A stretch of 64,000 nucleotides of DNA, from assembly GCF_001659605.2 (NCBI RefSeq), contig NC_035170.2, positions 31,166,020 through 31,230,019 on the forward strand, written 5' to 3'. The translations under genes were made by a program, and so were the position numbers. The stretch is from Manihot esculenta (Eukaryota > Streptophyta > Magnoliopsida > Malpighiales > Euphorbiaceae). This document shows, piece by piece, positions 23,494-36,200 of the stretch; positions within the stretch are counted from its first letter, which is position 1, and each line of letters starts with the position of its first letter. The notes below the pieces were generated by a model. That model worked only from the letters and a program-made list of their open reading frames with translations, was not told the DNA's origin and did no database searches.

Positions 23494-24956
23494 CTACAAT
23501 GAATGAAAGAAAAACATGTCATACACAATTGTGTAACCTATGTTTTATGTCAATTATATATATAAACAAAATAAAATCACATAGATAATGGAATGAGCTG
23601 AGTCTCAAGTAAATGACATCAAAGTATCCAAGCGTTGAATGAAAGCTAGAGCAATAACTATAAAAGCGCCAATATAGCTCATCCATGGACAAAGAACGCA
23701 ATTTGAACAAAACCAAAAGCCCATAACTTAATAAGAAAACAGGTCCCTTCATCTGCCTCATCTAAACCTGGTGTTCTTTCACAGGGGAAGCTACTTTGCA
23801 TGTCATTTCGCAGTAACAAGAGAAGGGGGAGATGGGTAAAAGGAAAGGAATACAGCTTAAGGTGAACCATATGGAATCAGTAAACCAATCTGACTATCAC
23901 AATTAGTCAGATCAAAATGACAAGTAGGTGACAAACCACCAGATGAAAGCAATAAGATAAAATAAAAAAGATACTGAACAGAAATGCAATCATCACAATC
24001 ACATGAAGAACAACTCAATATACATTTAAGCAAGCCCATTAGTATGAAAGTCTTTTCCCACTTTTAGTTGCATAAAGTAACAACTATCCAATGTCCAACA
24101 CTCAGCTGAAAAGATTATTTATAACTAAGTGAAAAGAACCAGTCAACGGACACAGATTAATCATTCTTCATATAAAATTGAGTTAATTATATCTGAAGAT
24201 AGAAAATGCAGCAAATGAACCAACTCCCCATCTAAACAGAGAACCACTCCCTAGCACCAAACAAACAAAGAGGCAAAACGAGGACATATAGAAGGTTTAA
24301 CTATCAAGTGGATCGACATGAATAAATAAAGATTTTCACAAATAAATACATAACAATGAGAAATGGGTGAAATTACTACTGCGTACACCATATAAATCCA
24401 AAACGCATATGCTTTCCAAAATTTTAAAACTTGCTTTATAGAAACCCTTTTCAACATATCTAACATCAAAAACTTTTCATCTCACAAAACAAGTTATTTC
24501 CTTTAATGAAAAACATATTTAGATCAGGTGAAAAACATCAAAACCAAATTAATTAAAAACAAAACGAGAATAAATCAATAACTTTGAGCGAATCCAACAA
24601 ATTCAAGCACAAAGAAATAAAAACAAAAAAATAAAGAACAATGACAGCCATAAAACCGCCTATTAAACAGATCTAAAAAATTAAAAAAGCGCGAGAGACA
24701 AACAGGAAAAGATCGCCCAAAAACAACAATTCCTCCGATCTATTTCACAGATCTAACAGATCAGAAGCAAATGCTAACTTAGATCAGGTAAGTTTCACCA
24801 TTACACCTTTCTAAACCACAGAAACCAAGCTCCAATAAAACTGGAAGAGAGAAAAACAGATCTAAAGAGATAGAGAAGGAGTAAAAACAGAGAAAATAAG
24901 CAGATCCAAACAGAATCGAAAGGTGAAGTCAGCGCAGATTCTTTTCTATGATTTAC
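23494..24956 (-). other. AAC: Leader intron of the ADP/ATP carrier gene
   Basis: On the minus strand a donor, CTATCAG|GTAAATC at 24957/24956, and an acceptor, CATTGTAG|GGAAAATC at 23494/23493, just before the start codon, define a 1463-bp intron in the 5' untranslated region. Plant carrier genes commonly have such leader introns. Its sequence is A-rich on the plus strand (T-rich on the transcribed sense), as expected. Confidence 0.75.
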
Positions 24957-25080
24957 CTGATAGCTGTGGCTGCGATTGGGTGGGATTTTTTTCTCTCCGC
25001 CGCTCGCTGAGCTTTGAAAGAGGAGGAGAGAGAGATATTTGTGGAGGAGGCTGAGCTTTGAAAAGAGCGCTAAACAGGGG
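24957..25080 (-). promoter_or_regulatory. AAC: First (non-coding) exon and start region of the carrier gene
   Basis: The stretch upstream of the donor is CT-rich on the minus strand (plus strand GAGGAGGAGAGAGAGA near 25021-25036), a common feature of plant 5' untranslated regions. No clear TATA box was fixed. Confidence 0.5.
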
Positions 25081-27559
25081 GGGTTTTATTGGCTCCGTGT
25101 GGTAGCGTAAGTGTGATTTCGCTGACTCGTCTGGGTTTTGCTTCTGTGTGGTTGCTTGACTTGCGGGATCACGTGTAGGCGCAGTTCGACCCGTAGACTT
25201 AATAAGACGCTGTCGTTTTACTCTCGGCCTTGCATTCCTATGAGCATAAAAACGGCGACGGAATGGGTAAGAAAAAGTCACTGGAGGATGTGAATAAGGC
25301 TGAGCCACGGGCCAGTTTTCGTCCGGTTCCGACTTTGAATCGATTGCTGAAAATGGTTTTTAAGGCTTCTCTTGATTTTAAGTGTAGTTTAGTTTTGATT
25401 TTGCATAAATTCAATGGTTGTTTGTTTTTTTCTTAAGAAATTGATAATTTTTCTAATTTTAATAATTAAATATCAATTTTATAATGTTAAATTTCAAAAA
25501 TATTTATTATAGAAAATAAATGAGAAAACTCAAAATCTAATAAATTATAGATAAACAAATGGAAAATTATTCAACGTTTTTTAGAGTACCACATGTTATG
25601 AATGACATGTTATTCTAACCAATAAAATTAATACATGTATTATATTGCTATTTAATTTAAAATATAGGATCAGTGAATTGCTGTTTGGGATTTCAATTTC
25701 GGGTTTGAATTTTTTTTTTGTTCTGGAATTTATTTTTAGTTTTCAATGTTGATTTTTTGAATATTTGAGTTTTTCTTAAAGCTTGGTTGAATTTTCCGAT
25801 TGGAATTTTTAATTATTGTTCTTCAAATTTGGTTGCAGAAAACAAAATTTATTTTTCTTTTTCGATTCTTCAGTATTTTAGTGTTGATTAAATTTTCTGT
25901 TGCCCGTATATCTGGTTGAGTTTGTAAATTTACCTGTATTTCCAGATATTTCTGGTTGAATGTAAAAATTTTTCTTTATTGAAGAAGAAGAGGAAGGAGA
26001 TCTGAGTTATTCGAGAAATTGATTTTTTATTTTTTTAATTTATTTTAACAATAAATAAAAACATTTAAATTTTCAAAATAAGAGAATAACATTTAAATTG
26101 CTAAAATATATTATTTTACTAAGATAGGATCAATTTAAACTTGATTGCAAAAATTGCAGGTGATGAACTTTTTTTTTCCATGAAAACTAATTGAGACGAT
26201 GATAAAAGAGATTATATGGATTTAAGTAATTAGTTTTATACATAAAGAACATTTTTTTTTGAAATACATCTTAATAAAATATGACATTAAACTCCAAGAA
26301 ACACTAGCAAAACTAATTTATCTTGGTCTTTTTCAAGTTAAAAGTATATCCAAGAAATAAACTTAACAAATTAGATCCAAATTAAACTCAGACAGATAGA
26401 TTTTCCATTACACCCAACCTAGAATTTAAAATATTAAGTGAAAAAACCTAGAATATAGTATAGGTATAGCAACCTTAACCAAAGAGTGGCCTGCCATATT
26501 AACAACCCAATGCAAGAGCCATCCAAACAGAAACTCAAAAGGATCCCCCATGAGAATAAACAGCATCCATCACTGACCACTATTTTAGAGTTCAGCTCAA
26601 TATCCACTCCCAGCTTCTCTGAATCATAAAGCAAAGGAAGAACCTGTAATAATGAATTTGTAAACAATGAAGGTAGGAAACCAGGAATAATTTTCAAGAA
26701 AAGCCTGCAATCTCAATCAGCAGTATATAAGAACATGGATGAATAGTAGGTTGGAAATTGGAATGGTCTTTTATTACACTTCTATACAACAGAGCAAATT
26801 TATTTGACTTAATTTAAAATTTAACATTTTATGTAGCGCATAAATTTTATATACTTCAAATAAAAAGAAAATTATTTCTAGTTAAAGAACTTGTGAGATG
26901 CTAAATTGCATGTAAGCTCCAAATGTTCCATTAATCTGGTTGTGAAAGCAAAAAGAGGAGCTGTAGCATCGTCTTTTGTTGGAAAAAATATTCTGCCATA
27001 ATTGTAATTAATCAATGATTAACATTATCATAGTTAGCATAATCCTAGCATGATTTTAAACGATAATTGATAGCATAATCATAGGCATAATTGATAATAT
27101 CTTGTACTATATAATCCTCGTATCCTATTACATAGAAAGCAAGAAACTGAAAAAATGCTTTTCTTCCTATAATTCTAGACCTTTCAAGATTATAATCCTC
27201 AAATCTACTTGAACCAAATGTTCGTTTTTGGCCTAGAGACAATGAGATACATTTAAAGTAAGAATTTACCAGGCATTTCATAATTTTATGGAAGAACAAA
27301 AGTTCCGAAACACATGGAAAATACTTCATCCTTATAAAGAAACTCCAGCTGATCAACTATGTGCTATAGCAGATAATGACTCCACCATTTTCAAGTTGCA
27401 TACTTGTGTAACTGCAAGAAGAGTAGCAAGCATTGAGGTTGATTTCAACTGAAGGATATCTTATTGATAAAATAAAAGGAGTATCTTTCATTCTATTATT
27501 CACACAAAGGGTCCACTGCATAAATAGTGTTCAAGTCCAGAGCACATGAATGCTGCAGA
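25081..27559. other. Intergenic region, no gene supported
   Basis: Mostly AT-rich. The stretch 26440-26700 is less AT-rich and has an open minus-strand frame of 87 codons with no recognisable domain; it may be a decayed exon. The stretch 26930-27420 is a diverged copy of the sequence downstream of the NBS-LRR gene (see 30780-32240). Confidence 0.45.
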
Positions 27560-28002
27560 GAATAGTCACGGGGGGTTTTCTATGGTAGAATCAGTCGGGA
27601 GCCCCGACCCAAGAGGCAGTGGTTTACCCTGTGATGGATGTTGGCGGTTCAAGTCCACTCATCTCCAACCAGTGAACTTAGCTGATACAAAACTATACTG
27701 TTAAATTTTGGTCAGGTCTAACTCACCCCAAAAGCTAGCTCAAGAGGGGAGAACTGCCTATAGCCCATATAAGGGGCACATTACCCTTTCCACAACCGAT
27801 GTGGAATTCAACACACTCCCTCACACCCAGAATTTTTACCGGTGTCTGACATATTTATGGGAGGCCCAACATCGGATGGGGAGGCTCTGATACTATGTTA
27901 AATTTGGGCGAAGCCTAACTCACCTCAAAAGCTAGCTTAAGAGGGAGAACAGCCTATAGTCCATATAAGAGGCACATTATATACAATAGCACTCAATTTT
28001 TC
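27560..28002. other. Nuclear plastid DNA fragment (rRNA-operon spacer)
   Basis: GTCGGGAGCCCCGACCCAAG at 27595, then GGCAGTGGTTTACCCTGTG, CTCATCTCCAAC and GTGAACTTAGCTGATAC, match what I recall of the chloroplast spacer ahead of the 23S rRNA gene, with mutations. The match resumes after the inserted element with AATAGCACTCAATTTTTC, so plastid sequence is split by a later insertion. It is not a functional RNA gene. Confidence 0.68.
27699..27979 (-). mobile_element. Small LTR-type (TRIM-like) element inside the plastid fragment
   Basis: Two direct repeats of about 85 bp (27699-27783 and 27896-27979) share AACTCACC.CAAAAGCTAGCT and CCTATAG.CCATATAA. On the minus strand the upstream repeat is followed by TAGTATCAGAGCC, one base off the initiator-Met tRNA primer site. 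TATAC flanks both ends (27694-27698 and 27980-27984), although exact ends are uncertain because the TG..CA rule would trim 3 bp. There is no coding capacity. Confidence 0.65.
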
Positions 28003-29375
28003 TACAGTCAAACCTTAATAAAAAAATAAAAAGAAATCCTTGTCAGTTTTACAAAGAAATCTAGGAAAAAGATGTGAAATGTTCAATGTGATTTCAAGAC
28101 TACAACTATTTGAAGAATTCATGCGGTAACTTGTGGAATTTAAAGAAGAGAACAGGATGTACTTGCCTTACAAAAGATTGTAATTACAACTATTTGCATA
28201 TGCAAGAACTGATAATGATTGATGGATGTGCTTCTCTTTCACTACACACAAAGAACAATACAGAAACCCTAGAGCATACGAGGAAGAAGTTTATAAATCA
28301 AATAAACTCAGATGTGCACAAATATAGTGTAATAATAAATTGAATAATTGCAACCCTAAACTCTTCTAAATCCAAAAGATACCTTTTTCCAAATTCCAAA
28401 TGGCTTTTGTGAAACCCTTGAACGACGGTTATATTGTATATGCCTATTGGAAAAGCAAATCAGTCCATTCGAGTGGATTTCACTCGGTTCATTAAATGTT
28501 GTCAAATTAAAACATTTTGAGGGCAAAAAAAAAAAAAAGATGAGTACCATGTAGTGATTGTTGTGCCCACAAGGTTTCCTCTAAAGTCTAAACTGCAATT
28601 GAGTTCCATTTTAGATTGAAATTTTGCAAAACGCACCAGACTGTCAAAAAATAGAAAAATGAGTTAAAAAAAAAATTATACTTGAATTATGTTCATAGTA
28701 ATGCATGTGAAGGTGATGGACAAAACAAAGAGAAAAAAAACTTCCTTGCACAAGGGCATTCACAACCATTATCAATTTCCAAACTCTGAACTTAAAGGCA
28801 ACAGTTCCAGTATTTCCATAGCTCAATTAAAATTACATGGAAACACTTCAATCTATTGATGTACAACTTCAGCAGAATAGCTTGAAATTAACTTTTAAGG
28901 GATAAACAGAAGCTGAAGATCTGAAGTTTTTGTTTAAAGTTTGTTACTTCACGTAAAATAGGAAAGTTAAATATGAAAAAACCAAGAAAATTGGAATAAC
29001 TACATAAGATCTCATTCTTATAGATTTGACCTTCAACAACCATAAGTCCCCGAACACTAGATCTCACTTAGAACATGCATCGGGTGACAAAATTTCCAAA
29101 AGATTCTGCAATCACATAAATGATTTCTGAAATGAAGAAACAAATGAAAAAAAAAATTAAAAATGAAAATGTTTCTAGAAACAGAGACCTCTGAACAGAG
29201 CATGTTTATAGTGCTGGATACCTTCAATATCACATTCCTGTAGATTAGACCTCAGTTTGAGGCAAATGCTTTACATTTTATAGATGAAAGTCCAGATTGC
29301 CATTTTGTTTTCCCAGAAACCAAATCAAATAAACGCAAAAACTATGGGGTTTTTGCTGTTTAAATTATTGAAGTA
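28003..29375. other. Intergenic, repeat-derived
   Basis: No gene supported. The part from about 28840 to 29130 resembles 31365-31440 and 32280-32360 (GCAGAATAGCTT, CTAGATCTCAC, GAACATGCAT), so it is another diverged copy of resistance-gene downstream sequence. Confidence 0.45.
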
Positions 29376-30664
29376 TGTAGAAATATAATATTTGATGTTG
29401 TATTTCATAATAAAGATTACAACCTATTTATATATAAAAGACGTTATCTAAACAGGAAAGAAAATCAAGTCTATAATTATACAATCCCTAAGATTAAGCA
29501 ACTAACCCATCTATCAATATTTACTTCCTATATTAATATATTTACTTCTTATAATCTATAACACTCCCCTCAAGTTGGAGTATAAATGTTAATCATGTCC
29601 AACTTGTTACATATATAATCAACTCGTCCCATACAACTTAACAGACACCGAATTTGTAAACCCAACTTCTTCCAATAATTGACGTACGCACAAAACTTCA
29701 CAAACGGTTTTTTGCCATGACTCAACATTTAGATTCAGCACTAGAACGGGAGACCACATTTTCTCAGCTTAGTAAAACGCCTTACTGTGAATAGAATTTC
29801 GAATCCGTGAACAGTACTCGTGATCAGTACCCGAGAAACACTACTCGTGAACAGTACCCTCGATGAACAGTACTCGTGAACAGTACCCGATGAATAATTC
29901 CCGTGAACAATACTTGATGAATAATTCCCGTGAACAATACCTAATGAACAGAGCCCTAAGTCTCCAAGTGTTAACCTTTATGGATAACTCAAATGAACAT
30001 AGACCTAAGTCTCCAAATGTTACCCTCTATGAGTAACCCAAATGAATAAAACCCTAAGTCTCCAAATGTTACCCTTTATGAGTAACCCAAATGAATAGAG
30101 TTCTACGTGAGTAACCCAAATGAATAGAGTCCTACGTGAGTAACCCAAATGAATAGAGTCCTACGTGAGTAACCCAAATGAACAGAGTCCTACGTGAGTA
30201 ACCCAAATGAATAGAGTCCTACGTGAGTAACCCAAATGAACAGAGCCCTAAGTCTCTAAATGTTACCCTTTGTGAATAACCCAAATGAACAGAGCCCTAA
30301 GTCTCCAAATGTTACTCTTTATGAGTAACCCAAATGAACAGAGCGCTACTGTCTCCAAATGTTATCCTTTATGGATAACCCAAATGAACGGAGCCCTAAG
30401 TCTCCAAAAAAATTTTAAAACTTTACGAGAGAGAAAAGAAAAAAAAAAAATCTCTATGAGAAAGGCTCTGATACCATGTAGAAATATAATATTTGATGTT
30501 GTATTTCATAATAAAGATTACAACCTATTTATATATAAAAGACGGTATCTAAACAGGAAAGAAAATCAAGTCTATAATTATACAATCCCTAAGATTAAGC
30601 AACTAACCCATCTATCAATATTTACTTCCTATATTAATATATTTACTTCTTATAATCTATAACA
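29376..30664 (-). mobile_element. Non-autonomous LTR element, 1289 bp, with minisatellite interior
   Basis: Two 188-bp LTRs (29376-29563 and 30477-30664) are nearly identical. Plus-strand ends are TGTAGAAAT and CTATAACA. The target duplication AAGTA flanks both sides (29371-29375 and 30665-30669). In minus orientation the LTR is followed directly by the primer site TGGTATCAGAGCC (30464-30476, initiator-Met type), and a GAGGGGAG purine tract abuts the other LTR. The interior (about 910 bp) has no protein-coding potential. Confidence 0.92.
29797..30416. repeat. Two minisatellite arrays inside the 1.29-kb LTR element
   Basis: First part (29797-29945): irregular copies of a 12-mer like CGTGAACAGTAC, with variants. 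Second part (29946-30416): units of about 55 bp with CCTAAGTCTCCAAATGTTAC and GAGTAACCCAAATGAA, in the middle of which a 29-bp subunit (GAGTCCTACGTGAGTAACC) repeats about five times. Confidence 0.88.
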
Positions 30665-30779
30665 AAGTACAAGAAAAGATAACAATAAAAGGATAGTAAA
30701 ACGACCAAGCAATAAGACTTAACACATAATTATAGATCCCATATATATAATGCATAAATTACTTTTGGGGGAAAAAAAA

Positions 30780-32240
30780 GGCCATAAATTGCTCAGTTAA
30801 AAATCTAAAAGTTGAGGAATTCCTTTAATGCGTCCCAGATTGCTAGTTTTTTACATGTGCCTTCAGAGATCGTTTTTTATTTCTCATAAATCTTCAATTG
30901 GCAGAACTAAACTGAAACCAGTTCTTAGACATCTCCATTTCTGGTGTAATATTAAATTGCAAAGTTCTTATATATAATCAATTAATCAGGTCTTAATTAG
31001 TCGACATCATTGAACCTTTCATGATTATGACCCCTATATCTACTTGAATCAAAATCAGATGTTTGCTTCAGGCCTGGACAATGACAGACATTAGAAGTAA
31101 TCAGTTTTTGAAATTCATAAAGCAAAAAAGGTCCCCAGAATTATGGTAATTGGTAAATCATACGGTCTCTAAAACTCTCCATACCTTCAACAAATTATTG
31201 GAGATAACTTAGATGATCGGTTGTCCACTAAATAGGAAATGAATCCTTAATTTCCATGCTGCTGTGCAAGTAAGCAGCAAGCATTAGATTAATGCAAATT
31301 ATAACGTATTGTGTACCTGTCACACAAAAAGAAGAAGGAATAAACATGTACCAGTGAGATTACATGGCAGTGCTTCAAGTATTGAGTCACGATATCAGCA
31401 GAATAGCTTCAAACTATCATTAAAGGAATAAACATTTACCAAAGACACTTCCATTGGCTGCATTTAGCTGAAACCATGTTTGAGTTGCATTAGCAAGTCC
31501 TCTAGCAGAAATTCTTGATCCTCAATTCCTGAATTTTAACAGAATTTTCAACTGAATATGCAACAATGTTTGAGGAAAATAACTTTTTCAGTTAAAAGCT
31601 AGAAAATGAGGAAATTCCATTTGGATGGCCCACTTTACTAGTTTTAACTCGTACCTTCAGTTGCAGGAACTGAGTTCAAATCAGTTCTGACTTTTGAGAC
31701 ATCCTGCTGTCATACTAAATTTTAAAAGAAAGATCCATTCCTTGTGCAATTTAAATTGCATTATTGTTATGTATATAATCAGTTGAGCAGGTCTCAGCTA
31801 GTAAGCGTCACTAAACCTTTCATCATTCTGACCCTTAATCTGCTTGAATCAGAATTAGAGGTTCGCATCAGGCCCAGACACTATGACACATGTTAGGCTA
31901 GTTAGTTTTTGAACTCTTCACAATTTTCATAGAAGTAAAAAAGAGAAAATGGCCTCTAAAATTTCAATACCTTTAGCAAATATTGCCGATAAGTTAGATG
32001 AACAGCTCTCCTTAAAAAGGTAATGGCTCCTTAATTTTCATGCTGCCGCATATGTGAATGCTACAAAAATAACAAGCATTTAGATTGATTGAAACTATAA
32101 GATATTATGTAGTAGTCACTTAAGATGCCAACTGATTTAAGACAAGGATATCCATTTGTTTTCTTATAATTGCACAAAAGAAACTTATGCATGACAAGAC
32201 ATGGAAATGGAATACTTACATAAAAAGCTAATTCCTCAAG
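30780..32240. repeat. Tandem diverged duplication downstream of the NBS-LRR gene
   Basis: Unit 1 (about 30780-31440) and unit 2 (about 31590-32240) share ordered blocks: GAGGAA.TTCC, ATATAATCA.TT, AACCTTTCAT, CTGCTTGAATCA versus CTACTTGAATCA, CAGGCC.GGACA, AGTTTTTGAA and an A-rich middle. A third, partial copy is at 26930-27420. No open frame is conserved, so these are likely remnants of resistance-gene 3' flanks. Confidence 0.6.
31471..31530 (-). pseudogene. Leucine-rich-repeat fragment
   Basis: On the minus strand GGAATTGAGGATCAAGAATT and the following bases read GIEDQEFLLEDLLMQL. This matches GIEDLELLPEELLTNL of the intact NBS-LRR gene (coded near 33685-33730), with no continuation on either side. 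Confidence 0.6.
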
Positions 32241-33213
32241 CATGCTTGAAGATTTTATCTTCAACTGCAATCTTAACCCAAGCTGAACTAGTGCTAGATC
32301 TCACCCAGAACATGCATTCAGTGATAAAAGCTCCAAGCAGTCCTGCAATTATAAAAATTATTTTTGAAGTGAAGGAATTGACTTCAAATTATAAAACTAT
32401 AAACGTTACACAAAAAAAAAGAGGATCATTGAATAGAAAAAGCTTGTTGTATTTGAGTAACTTCCATATTAAATGCCTAAAGAAAAGTCTTCAATTTGGG
32501 AAAGATAGCATATCAATAAAGTTGTAGCAAAAGCAGACAATTGGACAATTGGACAATTGGATGGAAGGAATAAGTTAAAATTGAAGAAATTTGAAGCGTC
32601 CAAATACCATTTTTTCCAGAAATAATAACAAATTTTGAAAGCATTTTAATGAACTCCAGAATAATTAATGTGCATAAGTAACTGACAAGGGAATGAGATG
32701 GAGAAAAATAAAAACTTGAAGAAGCAATTTTAATCTAGTGGCTATAGTAATTGCCTTGGTTGGTCACATGGTTATTTATATAGAAAAAATAGAGACATTG
32801 CTAACAATGTGATACCCCTCTGATATGGATGGTACAGAAGCAGTAACAGTACATACCCCAAATCCCATCTAAAAGTTCAGAAGCAGTAGCAGTGCATGCC
32901 CCAAGATACCTAGACCACAAAGAGAGAAAAAGAATATAAATTGCTTATAATAAATTCTTGCCACTGAAATTATAGTAATGAATTACTAGATATTGTCATT
33001 GTTACACACCACTAGTTCAACATCTATGAAGGACAACTTTGACATTTAAGACAAATTATTGCAAGATATCTGTCAACCTGCAACATTAATAAGAAAAAAA
33101 AAATGAAAATTTTAATCCCTAACAATGATGTCTGCTTCTAACATAGAGGAAAAGTTATTAATGTTTATTGAAGAGGATTAGGTCGTACCAGGAGAAAAAT
33201 CTGATTCTTCTGA
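32241..33213 (-). other. 3' flank of the NBS-LRR gene
   Basis: No gene seen. It contains a triple ACAATTGG repeat at about 32538-32561 and two copies of CAGAAGCAGTA.CAGT (32837 and 32879). It probably includes the resistance gene 3' untranslated region. Confidence 0.4.
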
Positions 33214-36200
33214 TCATAGTTTATAGCAGCCATCCTCTTGAATCCATATTTTGTCAATGATAATATTTGGGATGTGAGCAATCTTGGGCCAATCAGCACC
33301 CATGTTGTTTTTGCATCTTTCTGATATTTGAGGACATTCTAAAATGCAGAAATATTGTAATCCAGTGATGCTTTTTATCCAATCTGGTAAAGATGTCAAA
33401 TTAGGACAACTTGTGATTGTGAGCCTACTTAGAGTAGGAAGATGTTGAAGTCCCTTTGGGACTGATGCCAATTTGGTCAAATTGGAAAATGCAAGCCGTT
33501 GGAGTCTTCCAAGGCATTGCCATGGCATGTCACTATGATCCTCTAAATAAAGTAAATCAAGCTCCTCACAAGCCACAAATACAAGAGTCTCAAGGGAGGC
33601 CAGATGCCGCAAAGCAGAAGACACCTTTGTTAGTCGTGGACAATATCGAATATCAAGACGTTGGACTGATGTGAGATTTGTCAGCAACTCCTCTGGCAAA
33701 AGTTCTAGATCCTCAATTCCCTCGATATGCAACAGTTGCAATTCAGAAGGGGAAACCGAAGAACACGAAGAGGTAGATGGGGATACTGAAATGTTCATCT
33801 TCAGTATGTCCTCCAATGACTTCTTGCTGGCATTTGTCAACGCCAATTCTTGGACAGATGGAATGAGAGGCATTGTAGTGAGGTTAGGGCAAGATTTGAC
33901 TTCCAAATAAAGAAGACAGTGAAATTGTAGCGACTGAGATGTGGATGTATGACTTCTCCATCCCTTCAGATTTGGGCAATTGAAGAGCCAGAGTTTCTCC
34001 AGAGATGGGAAGAATAATGCACTATCACAATTAATCTCACTCTCTATATACTCCAGATCAGTGAAATCACGAATGCACAGAGTTTTAAGTGAAGGGAATT
34101 GATCCAAGGGTGGAAAATGTTGGCATCTTATGCAGTTATCAAGTACAAGCTCCACCAAATTAGTGAGGGAAGAAATCCAACTAGGAAATACTAGTCTTCC
34201 ACTACCATACACCCTCAACCCTTTCAGATTAAAGTGCGGGTGCAGCTCTTCTAATGATATTTCTCGGTCGTTTTCAGCATCACTGTCATCATCTTCATAG
34301 GGCTCACCCAGTTTCCATGCTAATTTCAAGGATGGAAGGTGTTGCTTCTCTTTCAAATTGGCAGCCTCAAATTCAGATGCTGGATTTTTCACATACAGAA
34401 GATTCAAAATCTCTAGATCTTCTCTCAAATTATTCAAGTAACGCAATTCACTGAGTCCACCACTACGTTTGTGAATACTGTTATCTTTTGCCACCATGAA
34501 CATTGATAAACGCTCAAGGGAAGTCAATTGACCAATCCCTAGTGGCATATGAGTCAAAGCAACACATCCACCAAGGTTAAGCCGCTGGAGATTGACTAAC
34601 TTTTTGATATGCTTAGGCAACTGCTTAAGCCTTTTGCAGTCTATTAGGATCAGAATGTGCAGGTTTTGAAGTTTAATTATGGAATCCGGAAGGATCTCAA
34701 TGCCCTCACTATAAGAAAGATCAAGGAACCTTATGTGAATCAATTTGACAATAGAAGGTGGCAGTCTCTCAAATCTCATACCCCACAAAATCAATACCCT
34801 TACACAACTTAACTGGGAAAATATTTCATGGCATTCTTCTTCATCTTGCTTTGTTGACCATGATATAAACGATCTTAACTTTGTTGCACTAGGTAAACGC
34901 TCTGTAACTTTACGCCATGACTCAACATCAGAATCAATCAACAAATGTCGAACTCCTTCAAAACGATTTGCATCTGAATTTAATGAAACGTTTTCCTCTT
35001 TGGCTACTAGCTTGGCAAGATCATACATCAAATCATGCATTTCCACAAATATTACATTGCCCAAATCATCTTTTTCTACGATTTGAAAGAATGACCTCCA
35101 TACAAGATCTTTCAAATATTCTAAACCTTTATCTCTAAGACTTCGTGTTAAATCCGAAGATTTAATAAATCCTTGTGCCATCCAAAGACTCACCAAATAG
35201 GTTACATCAATTTGAAAACCTTTCGGAAGTAAACTATAATAAGCAAAACAACGCTTCAAATGAGAAGGTAAATGGGTATAACTCAACTTGAGAGTTTGCA
35301 TAATCTTATTCTCCCCTTCATTCAAATTTGAAAACCCTTTTGCTTTCAACAGTTGCCACTCATCTATTGTATTTGTAAAATACAACACACGTCCTATTAC
35401 ACTTATGGCTAAAGGGACTCTCCCACACATTTCAACAATTTCTCTTCCAACTTTCTCATGTTGTAAGCTAGGCACTTGCCCTGGTTTAAAGGCCATTTTC
35501 TTAAGTAAGGACCACGACTCATCAACAGGTAGGCCTTCTAAGTAATGTGTTTCTTCTGATCTTATAATCTCGGAAACCATTTGATAGCGTGCAGTCACTA
35601 TTATTTTGCTTCCACTTGCACCTCCAGCTAACAAATCCTTCAACTTAAACCATTTCTCGGAATCCTGATTCCATAAATCATCCAAAACAAGTAAATACTT
35701 TTTTCTATTAATTTTCTCATGAAGAATATCTTTCAATGTATTTAGATTTCCATGTTTCCCAACATAAGGAGATTCCAAGATCTTTTCAACAATTTCTTTT
35801 ACATCAAATTTTTCAGAAACATGCACCCACATTTTGAGCTCAAAGTTTGATTTCACCTTTTCATCGTTAAATGCAAGTTGAGCAAGTGTTGTCTTTCCTT
35901 GACCTCCTATACCAACAATGGAAATGATTGACACATTCTCCTCATAACTAGAATCCAGAAGAAAATCAATAATTTTCTCATTATCGTCTTCTCTACCAAC
36001 AACTCCTTGAGGCAAAGATGAGTGAGTTTGCTCTCTTTCCTCAACCCTAGGAGTTGGGATCTCATTGCGCTCATTTAAGTGAAACCTCCTATTTGCAGCA
36101 ATCTCATCTAATTTATTTCTAATTTTTTCAATCTTATAAGCCATTTTAAGGCCATAAGCAAATGGGTTTGAGCTTGAAAAGAAGAATCCTACCTCCTTCA

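Noticed and set aside
25230..25436. 68-codon plus-strand frame upstream of the ADP/ATP carrier
   Set aside because: No family resemblance, and it runs into AT-rich intergenic DNA.
26434..26697. 87-codon minus-strand open frame
   Set aside because: Hydrophobic, no start context, no splice partners and no recognised motif; at best a decayed exon.
27595..27680. tRNA-like text (GGTTCAAGTCC followed by CTCATCTCCAACCA)
   Set aside because: It lacks a coherent cloverleaf and matches the plastid spacer as I recall it; it is a fossil, not a tRNA gene.
30285..30662. 125-codon open frame
   Set aside because: It runs through minisatellite units and into the LTR of the non-autonomous element; not a gene.
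33456..35545. Plus-strand open frames opposite the NBS-LRR gene
   Set aside because: They are antisense shadows of the intact 1093-codon gene.
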